Part shown: positions 58,269 to 64,000 of the stretch, piece after piece
Position numbering within the stretch: position 1 is the stretch's first letter
How the letters are laid out: the number at the start of each line of letters is the position of its first letter
NCBI RefSeq assembly: GCF_003432385.1
Contig: NZ_CP031841.1
Location: forward strand, 682,001-746,000
Direction of reading: 5' to 3'
DNA from: Breoghania sp. L-A4
GTDB taxonomy: Bacteria; Pseudomonadota; Alphaproteobacteria; Rhizobiales; Stappiaceae
Length of the DNA: 64,000 nt
Made by a program: the position numbers and the translations under genes
Notes under the pieces: model-generated
Told to the model about the DNA's origin: nothing
Seen by the model: the letters and a program-made list of their open reading frames with translations, nothing else
Databases searched by the model: none

Positions 58269-60086
58269 TCACGCTGATCCCTCCAGTTCCTCGCGCAGCA
58301 TTTCCAGCTCCAGCCAGCGTTCCTCGGTCGCCGCGAGCTCGGCCGCGCGCGCTTCCAGATCGCTGGAAAGCTTGGCAAATCTTTCCGGATCGCGCGCGTA
58401 GAAACCCGGGTCGGCCAGCGTCTTCTGGTGCCGGGCAATCTCGGTGGAGAGCTCTTCCATGCGCTTGGGCAGGGTCTTCAGCGCATGGCTGTCCTTGAAG
58501 GACAGCTTTTGCTTGTCCGGCTTGGGGGGCGCCTTGTCGTTGCCCTGCTTCTTCGCGGGCTTTCCCGCGGGCTCGCCAGCGTCGCGCGCGGTGACGCCGG
58601 AGCCGCGCTGGGCGACCATGTCGGAGTATCCGCCGGCGTATTCGATCCAGCGCCCGTCGCCGTCGCCGGCCAGCACGGAGGTCGCGGTGCGGTCGAGGAA
58701 ATCGCGGTCATGGCTGACCAGAATGACCGTGCCGGGATAATTGGCGATGGTCTCCTGCAGCAGATCCAGCGTCTCGAGATCAAGATCGTTGGTCGGCTCG
58801 TCGAGCACCAGCAGGTTTGAAGGCTGCGCCAGCGCCCGCGCCAGCATCAGCCGTCCGCGTTCCCCGCCCGACAGCGCGCTGATCGGCGTGCGGGCCTGTT
58901 CGGGCGCGAACAGGAAATCCTTCATGTAGGCGATGACGTGCTTCTGCTGGCCGGCGACCTCCACCATGTCGCCGCGTCCGTCGGTCAGCGCCTCGCTGAG
59001 CGTCCACTGGGGATCGAGGCTGGCGCGGCGCTGGTCGAGCGACACCATCGCGAGATTGGTACCGAGCTTGACGGTTCCCGCGTCTGGCTCGAGATCGCCC
59101 GTCAGCAGGCGCAGCAGTGTCGTCTTGCCGGCGCCGTTGGGTCCGACGATGCCAAGCCGGTCGCCGCGCTGGATGATCATCGACAGGTCCTCGACGATCG
59201 GCCGACCGTCATAGGCCTTCGACACGGCCTTGGTCTTGGCCACGAGCCGTCCCGAGGTTGCGCCTTCCGAGACCGTCATCTTGACGCTGCCGGTCACCTT
59301 GCGCTGGTCGCGGCGCTCGTTGCGCAGGTCCTGCAGGGCGCGCATGCGGCCCTGGTTGCGCTTGCGCCGCGCGGTGACGCCGTAGCGCACCCAGTGCTCC
59401 TCGGCGACGATCTTGCGGTCGAGCTTGTGACGGTCGAGCTCTTCCTGCTCCAGCACCTCGTCGCGCCAGGCTTCGAAGTGCGCGAAACTCTTGTCCATGC
59501 GCCTTGTGACGCCGCGCTCCAGCCAGACGGTTGTCTTGGAGAGGGTTTCCAGGAAACGCCGATCATGGCTGATCAGCACCAGCGCGCTGCGCATGCCGCG
59601 CAACTCGTTTTCCAGCCATTCGATGGCGGGAAGGTCCAGGTGGTTGGTCGGCTCGTCCAGCAGCAGGATGTCCGGATCCGGCGCCATGGCGCGCGCCAGC
59701 GCCGCGCGCCGCGCCTCGCCGCCCGACAGGGTCGCGGGATCCTCGGTTCCCGACAGGCCGAGCTCTCCGAGCAGATAGGCCGCGCGGTAGTGGTCGTCGC
59801 CCGGCATCATGCCGTCTTCCACATAGGACAGCACCGTGTCGAAGCCCTCGAGATCGGGTTCCTGCGGCAGGTAGCGGATGGTCGTACCGGGTTGAACGAA
59901 GCGTTTTCCGCGGTCCGGCTCGACGAGGCCGGCGGCGATTTTCAGGAATGTCGATTTTCCCGAGCCGTTGCGCCCGACGAGGCAAAGCCGTTCGTTGGCC
60001 GACACGGACAATTCGGCGCTCTCCAGCAGCGCGGTGCCGCCGAATGTCAGGCCGATGGTCTGCAGGGTGAGAAGGGGTGGCGCCAT
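58269..60086 (-). CDS. ABC-F ATPase (Uup-like)
   Basis: A 605-residue protein with two ABC ATPase cassettes and no membrane part. Cassette 1: Walker A GRNGSGKST, signature LSGGEARRAALARAM, DEPTNHLDLP. Cassette 2: Walker A GPNGAGKTT, signature LSGGERGRLMLARAL, DEPTNDLDLET. A basic linker lies between (LDRKIVAEEHWVRYGVTARRKRN), and a C-terminal coiled coil follows (MEELSTEIARHQKT, about 515-600) as in Uup. ABC-F proteins act at the ribosome E site or on DNA branch structures. Start chosen at 60086 just before the first cassette. Confidence 0.92.
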   Translation of the reverse strand: MAPPLLTLQTIGLTFGGTALLESAELSVSANERLCLVGRNGSGKSTFLKIAAGLVEPDRGKRFVQPGTTIRYLPQEPDLEGFDTVLSYVEDGMMPGDDHYRAAYLLGELGLSGTEDPATLSGGEARRAALARAMAPDPDILLLDEPTNHLDLPAIEWLENELRGMRSALVLISHDRRFLETLSKTTVWLERGVTRRMDKSFAHFEAWRDEVLEQEELDRHKLDRKIVAEEHWVRYGVTARRKRNQGRMRALQDLRNERRDQRKVTGSVKMTVSEGATSGRLVAKTKAVSKAYDGRPIVEDLSMIIQRGDRLGIVGPNGAGKTTLLRLLTGDLEPDAGTVKLGTNLAMVSLDQRRASLDPQWTLSEALTDGRGDMVEVAGQQKHVIAYMKDFLFAPEQARTPISALSGGERGRLMLARALAQPSNLLVLDEPTNDLDLETLDLLQETIANYPGTVILVSHDRDFLDRTATSVLAGDGDGRWIEYAGGYSDMVAQRGSGVTARDAGEPAGKPAKKQGNDKAPPKPDKQKLSFKDSHALKTLPKRMEELSTEIARHQKTLADPGFYARDPERFAKLSSDLEARAAELAATEERWLELEMLREELEGSA

Positions 60087-60660
60087 GGCATCGGGATGTA
60101 GCCGCAGCGCTGCCGGATCGCAAGGCCGCTGCGGCGCCGGCGGCCAGATTCTTTTCCTCAAGGGGCGGGCCGCGGCGGGGCGATACCGCGAGCCGTTTGG
60201 CCCTCGCATCCCGGTACACGGCCATCGTGTCGGCCGGGGTGGAGACGGGTGGTTGAGAGTGCCGGAAGAGCGCTCAGCAGGTTACGGCGGCCATGCAACG
60301 GGAGGTGGGCGGTATCGGGATGCACAGTTGCATTGTGGACACAGGGATGCACTCACAGTCGCGTGCGTTAAAGGTAGGTTTGTTACCTTGTATCAAATGT
60401 CGATAAAACCGTTCATAGTTTCGCAGGCGCTTCCGTGTGTAATGGACTTCTGACGGACCGTGTATCAGTGGTTTTGCGAGACGTTATGGGTCAATACCGG
60501 GTCGAATTTGCGTTGGTAACCGTGTCAAGTAACCCGATATGGGGGTGCCGTGGACGCCGCATGGGCGGACACCTTGGCCTCGCGCTGGTCGCATGTCGCG
60601 ATGCGCACGAGGTTTCCAGAGACAAACAGCGGCTCAATCGTTTTGAAGATGTGAACATTT
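60087..60660. other. Intergenic region before the GntR regulator
   Basis: A 574-base region between divergent genes. No convincing gene. Two similar stretches, GTTACCTTGTATC (near 60379) and GGTAACCGTGTCAAG (near 60516), may be part of a regulator site. The GntR gene starts directly after an AT-rich stretch without a clear ribosome site. Confidence 0.35.
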
Positions 60661-61389
60661 ATGCAGGGTAAGGACCCGAAATATCGCTTCGTCGCCGACA
60701 CGATAGCCCGCCATGTTCATGACGGCTCCTATCCAGTCGGCACCCTATTGCCGACCGAAACAGAACTGGCCGCGCGTTTCGGGATGAGCCGTCATACGAT
60801 ACGGCACGCGCTGCGCGAGTTACGCGCGCGCCGTTTGATTGTTTCACGGCAGGGACGCGGCAGTGAGGTAACGGCCACCGTTCCAGTGGACGCCGACGGC
60901 GAAACGCTGCATCGCCTCAGCGCGTTTCTGGCATCGCCATGCAACTGGAACTTGCATGTGAAAACCACACGGCCGATTGCCGCCAGCGACCAGCTTGCGC
61001 AGTGGCTGGAGTGCGACCCGGGAACCCGTCTGATCGAGGTGCACGGGCACTTCGCCTGTCCCGACGAGGAGGCGCGTCAGGACCTGGCGCCCGCCACGCT
61101 CTATGCCGGTGTGGCCCATACAGGTTTCTTTTCGGGACTTGCGCGTGCGATTCATTCCGTCCCGCTGACACTTGCCGAGGCATACGGCATGCAGAACGGC
61201 AATGCGGCGCAGGAAATCACCATGGATGCGCACAAGGACGCCAACGGCGCGAACGGGTCCCTCGCCGGGACGGTGATCATCCGCCGGCGATGCTACACGT
61301 CCGATGGCAAGCTGTTCCTGTACATCCGCACCAGTTGCCCTCCGGGCGCCTTTTCCATCCTTTCGCACAGAAACGGGAACGGGCGGTGA
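60661..61389 (+). CDS. GntR-family (HutC/UTRA) transcription regulator
   Basis: A 242-residue regulator. The winged helix is clear: YRFVADTIARHVHDGSYPVGTLLPTETELAARFGMSRHTIRHALRELRARRLI, followed by RQGRGSEV. The C-terminal part (LIEVHGHFACPDEEAR, ATLYAGVAHTGFFSGLARAI) fits the UTRA ligand domain. It lies directly before the dehydrogenase, isomerase and thiolase genes, so it probably senses their substrate. A hairpin (61388-61419) follows its stop but has no T-run. Confidence 0.88.
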   Translation: MQGKDPKYRFVADTIARHVHDGSYPVGTLLPTETELAARFGMSRHTIRHALRELRARRLIVSRQGRGSEVTATVPVDADGETLHRLSAFLASPCNWNLHVKTTRPIAASDQLAQWLECDPGTRLIEVHGHFACPDEEARQDLAPATLYAGVAHTGFFSGLARAIHSVPLTLAEAYGMQNGNAAQEITMDAHKDANGANGSLAGTVIIRRRCYTSDGKLFLYIRTSCPPGAFSILSHRNGNGR

Positions 61390-61496
61390 AGGCGCGCCGC
61401 ATTCGCGCGGCGCCTTCCCGACCGTTTCGTGCCGCGCCGGGGCTTGTGCCGGGGTGACGAGCTGTGGTTCGTATCCTTCTGTGATGGGGAGATCGG

Positions 61497-62513
61497 ATGC
61501 GCAAACTTGTCCTGGAAAACACATTTGGTTTTGATGGCCTGTCGCTTGTCGCGTGCGACGAGCCGGCGCCCGGACACGGTCAGGTCTGCGTGCGCGTCGG
61601 CGCCGTATCGCTGAACTATCGTGATCTCCTGTTCGTCGAGGGAAGCTACAATCCAAGGGCGAGGCTGCCGGCGGTGCCGGTCTCCGATTGCGCGGGCGTG
61701 GTGACGTCCGTCGGCCCCGGCGTTGTGGACCTCAAGCCCGGAGACCGGGTCGTCAATCTCTTCATGGAGAACTGGGCGGGCGGGACCGCGGCGCCGGGCT
61801 TGCTCAGCGGCAGCCGTGGCGGAGGCGACAAGGAGGGCGTGGCGGCCGAATTCGTATGCTTTGACGAATCGGCACTGTTGCCGGTGCCGGATCACCTGAG
61901 TCTGGCCGAAGCCGCGTGTCTGCCCTGCGCGGCGATCACCGCCTGGAGCGCGGTTGCGGACGCGGAGACCGTCAAACCGGGCGCGGCGGTGCTGGTGCAG
62001 GGGTCCGGCGGGGTGGCGCTCTTCGCGCTGCAGTTCGCCAGGATCATGGGCGCCCGTACGGTTCTGGTGTCTTCATCGAACGAGAAGCTGGAGAGCGTTG
62101 CGCATCTGCAGCCCGACCACGTGATCAACTACCAGGAGACTCCGGCCTGGGCGAAGCCGGCGCGCGCGGCGCTGGCGCCCGACGGGTTCGATCTGGTGGT
62201 CGAAATCGGCGGCGCCGCCACGCTGGAGCAATCGTTGCGCGCCGTGCGCGTCGGCGGCACGGTTGCGATGATCGGGGTCGTTTCGGGCGCCACGGCACCC
62301 TTGAACCTGCCGTTGGCGGTGATGCGCCAGGTGCGGCTGCAAGGCGTGACGGTCGGATCGCGCGCCGCGATGGCCGACATGCTGCGCGCCATCGAGGTCC
62401 ATGGTCTGCGCCCGCATATCCATGCGATCGTGCCTCTTGAGGACCATCGCCAGGCCTTCGCGTTGATGAAAGCGGGCGGCCATACGGGCAAGATCGTCAT
62501 GTCGTTGGAATAA
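61497..62513 (+). CDS. MDR-family NAD(P)-dependent oxidoreductase (quinone oxidoreductase-like)
   Basis: A 338-residue medium-chain dehydrogenase/reductase. The N-terminal catalytic part has VGAVSLNYRDLLFVEG, VPVSDCAGVVTSVGPGV and DRVVNLFMENW; the Rossmann part has AVLVQGSGGVALFALQFARIMGA and VGGTVAMIGVVSG. The cysteine/histidine zinc ligands of alcohol dehydrogenases are not evident, so a zinc-free reductase acting on quinones or enals is more likely. GGGGAGA precedes the ATG. Confidence 0.85.
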   Translation: MRKLVLENTFGFDGLSLVACDEPAPGHGQVCVRVGAVSLNYRDLLFVEGSYNPRARLPAVPVSDCAGVVTSVGPGVVDLKPGDRVVNLFMENWAGGTAAPGLLSGSRGGGDKEGVAAEFVCFDESALLPVPDHLSLAEAACLPCAAITAWSAVADAETVKPGAAVLVQGSGGVALFALQFARIMGARTVLVSSSNEKLESVAHLQPDHVINYQETPAWAKPARAALAPDGFDLVVEIGGAATLEQSLRAVRVGGTVAMIGVVSGATAPLNLPLAVMRQVRLQGVTVGSRAAMADMLRAIEVHGLRPHIHAIVPLEDHRQAFALMKAGGHTGKIVMSLE

Positions 62514-62629
62514 GCGGCCAGGACGGCGCGCGGGAAACAGTTGTCTGCGCTGAGGAATGCTGGTTGGCTTGAACCTCCACGCGCGATTCCTAGGTGTCGC
62601 CAGTCGCGTCCGTCTTGTCCGGAGCCTTC

Positions 62630-63421
62630 ATGCTTGTCGCCAATATTGCGTTTCTGTTCACCGAGGTGCCGTTTCTCGAGCGCTTTGATGCGGCGCGCCG
62701 GGCCGGCTTCGACGCGGTCGAGTGTCACTGGCCCTACGAGCACACGCATGCGGACCTGCGCGCGGCCATTGCCGACAGCGGGTTGCCATTGCGCGGACTG
62801 AACACCTGGCCCGGCAGCAGCGCGGCCGGGGAATTCGGCCTTGCCGCTGTCGAGGGTCGCGGGGCGGATTTTACCCAGACCCTGGAGCAGGCGCTGGACT
62901 ATGCCGGAGCGCTTAACATTCCGATGGTGCACGTGATGGCGGGCGTGCCGCAAGACCCCGCCCGCGCCGAGCCGCTGTTCATCGACAATCTACGGATTGC
63001 GGCGCGCCGCGCGGCTGCGCTCAAGGTCACGCTGCTGATCGAACCGATCAATGGGCGCGACGTGCCTGGCTACGCGCTCACCCACACCGATCAGGCGGCG
63101 CGGATCATCAATGCCGTGGGCGCGGAGAACGTGATGATGATGTTCGACGCCTATCATGTGCAGATCACCGAGGGCGATGTGACCCGGCGGTTCGCGAAAC
63201 ACCAGCCCCTCATCGGCCATGTGCAGATCGCCGCCGTTCCAGATCGCGGCGAACCCGATGACGGCGAGCTTTGCTATCCCTATCTGTTTCGGGAACTGGA
63301 TCGGCTGGGCTATGCTGGCGCCATCGCCGCCGAGTACCGCCCGCGCGGCCGCACCGAGGACGGCTTGGCATGGATGGCCGGTCTTCGTGCCGAAAGAGAA
63401 TTGATGGGAGAACGTGCATGA
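62630..63421 (+). CDS. Hydroxypyruvate isomerase-like TIM-barrel protein
   Basis: A 263-residue xylose-isomerase-like TIM barrel. Signatures of the hydroxypyruvate isomerase family: ANIAFLFTEVPFLERFDAARRAGFDAVECHWPYEH at the start, VTLLIEPINGRDVPGY with the metal-binding Glu, and NVMMMFDAYHVQITEGD with the Asp/His pair; then IGHVQIAAVPDRGEPDDGE. It would interconvert hydroxypyruvate and tartronate semialdehyde or a related sugar acid. Start 62630 with GGAG upstream; GTG at 62594 is less likely. Coupled to the thiolase by ATGA. Confidence 0.88.
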   Translation: MLVANIAFLFTEVPFLERFDAARRAGFDAVECHWPYEHTHADLRAAIADSGLPLRGLNTWPGSSAAGEFGLAAVEGRGADFTQTLEQALDYAGALNIPMVHVMAGVPQDPARAEPLFIDNLRIAARRAAALKVTLLIEPINGRDVPGYALTHTDQAARIINAVGAENVMMMFDAYHVQITEGDVTRRFAKHQPLIGHVQIAAVPDRGEPDDGELCYPYLFRELDRLGYAGAIAAEYRPRGRTEDGLAWMAGLRAERELMGERA

Positions 63422-64000
63422 GTGCTGCAATCGTCGGCTGGTCGCATCTGCCTTTCGGCAGGCACGCGGAGGAAACGGTCGAGAGCCTGATCGTCAAGGC
63501 GGCGAGCGCCGCCATCGCCGACGCAGGCATCGCGCCGGGCGATGTCGACGAGATCGTGCTGGGGCATTTCAACGCCGGGTTCTCGGCGCAGGATTTCACC
63601 GCCGCTTTGGTGCTGCAGGCGGACGATGCGCTGCGTTTCAAGCCGGCGACACGGGTCGAGAATGCCTGCGCCACCGGCTCCGCCGCCGTCCATCAGGGGG
63701 TGAAATCGATTGCGGCCAAGACCGCGCGCGTCGTCCTTGTCGTCGGCGTCGAGCAGATGACCACGACGCCGGGTCCGGAAATTGGAAAGAACCTGCTGAA
63801 GGCCTCCTATCTGCCGGAAGATGGGGAAATTCCCGCCGGTTTCGCCGGCGTCTTCGGCAAGATCGCCCAGAGCTATTTCCAGAAATACGGCGATCAGTCT
63901 GATGCGCTGGCCGCGATCGCCGCGAAGAACCACGCCAACGGCGTCAAGAACCCTTTCGCGCAGATGCGCAAGGACCTGGGCTACGATTTCTGCCGCATGG
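63418..64000 (+). CDS. Thiolase-family acetyl-CoA acetyltransferase (SCP-2 type), cut by window edge
   Basis: The first 194 residues of a thiolase: AAIVGWSHLPFGRHAEETVESLIVKAASAAI, with DEIVLGHFNAGFSAQDFTAALVL and the nucleophile Cys in RVENACATGSAAVHQG, then VVLVVGVEQMT. The C-terminal half with the second catalytic residues lies outside the window. ATGA overlap with the isomerase gene suggests co-translation. Placement with GntR, oxidoreductase and isomerase suggests a catabolic operon ending in CoA-linked cleavage, though it could also be a condensing enzyme. Confidence 0.85.
   Translation, partial: MSAAIVGWSHLPFGRHAEETVESLIVKAASAAIADAGIAPGDVDEIVLGHFNAGFSAQDFTAALVLQADDALRFKPATRVENACATGSAAVHQGVKSIAAKTARVVLVVGVEQMTTTPGPEIGKNLLKASYLPEDGEIPAGFAGVFGKIAQSYFQKYGDQSDALAAIAAKNHANGVKNPFAQMRKDLGYDFCRM

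Noticed and set aside
58938-60101. A 387-residue plus-strand ORF opposite the ABC-F gene
   Set aside because: Antisense to an ABC-F ATPase with complete motifs; His/Gln/Arg-rich without pattern.
61388-61419. Hairpin after the GntR gene as a terminator
   Set aside because: The stem is strong but no T-run follows, so termination is not supported.
1-64000. CRISPR array, rRNA or tRNA genes
   Set aside because: No regularly spaced direct repeats with unique spacers and no tRNA- or rRNA-like segment found; the iterons at 9915-10184 are too short and too close to be CRISPR repeats.

Overview
This GC-rich window reads as the chromosome of an alphaproteobacterium, probably Hyphomicrobiales-like. That judgement rests on codon bias, GTG starts, ATGA-coupled operons and the kind of prophage and catabolic genes present; no rRNA, tRNA or CRISPR array is visible. 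About 38 kb is one prophage, flanked on both sides by genes that look like defence genes, followed by about 15 kb of ordinary catabolic and housekeeping chromosome.

Layout. (1) 2-1428: the end of an N6-adenine DNA methylase and a coupled PD-(D/E)XK-type nuclease. (2) About 1430-40280: a temperate tailed phage. Integrase operon and CI/Cro switch with shared operators (1656-3995); a tight string of small regulatory and replication genes, with two DnaA-domain-IV-like proteins, a zinc-ribbon/Toprim primase and a D5-like helicase (3992-9964); an iteron-rich intergenic region (9915-10184); a lambda-type head module (terminase, portal, protease with nested scaffold, decoration, capsid); a P2-type contractile tail module (V, W, J, I, fibres, sheath, tube, E/E', tape measure, U, X, D); a toxin-antitoxin pair; lysis genes; and a Dam-like methylase. 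An 841-bp IS5-family element sits exactly between two tail genes. (3) 40282-47614: an AT-richer 1526-residue fusion of an Mre11-like phosphoesterase and a Ski2-like helicase, a Trypco1-like small protein, and a divergent caspase/HEAT-like/transmembrane/formylglycine-enzyme-fold protein. This is the best candidate for an undescribed conflict system. (4) 47615-48556: about 1 kb without a convincing gene. (5) 48634-53548: a catabolic operon (FAD dehydrogenase, TPP enzyme, cupin, IclR regulator). (6) 53744-60086: a LodA/GoxA-like candidate with a coupled partner, a BaiN-like flavoprotein, a YaiI-family protein and an ABC-F ATPase. (7) 60661-64000: GntR regulator, zinc-less alcohol dehydrogenase/quinone reductase, hydroxypyruvate isomerase-like protein and a truncated thiolase.

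Two points affect how the annotation should be used. Seven frame breaks (three in the tape measure gene, one each in gpU, the TPP enzyme, IclR and BaiN) all behave as a single missing base, and four lie on a run of exactly four G or C; I read these as probable base-calling deletions rather than true pseudogenes. In contrast, the E/E' shift is a genuine programmed -1 frameshift signal: GGGAAAC, an 8-nt spacer, then a 7-bp stem-loop.

All family names come from motif recognition by eye; no database search was run.
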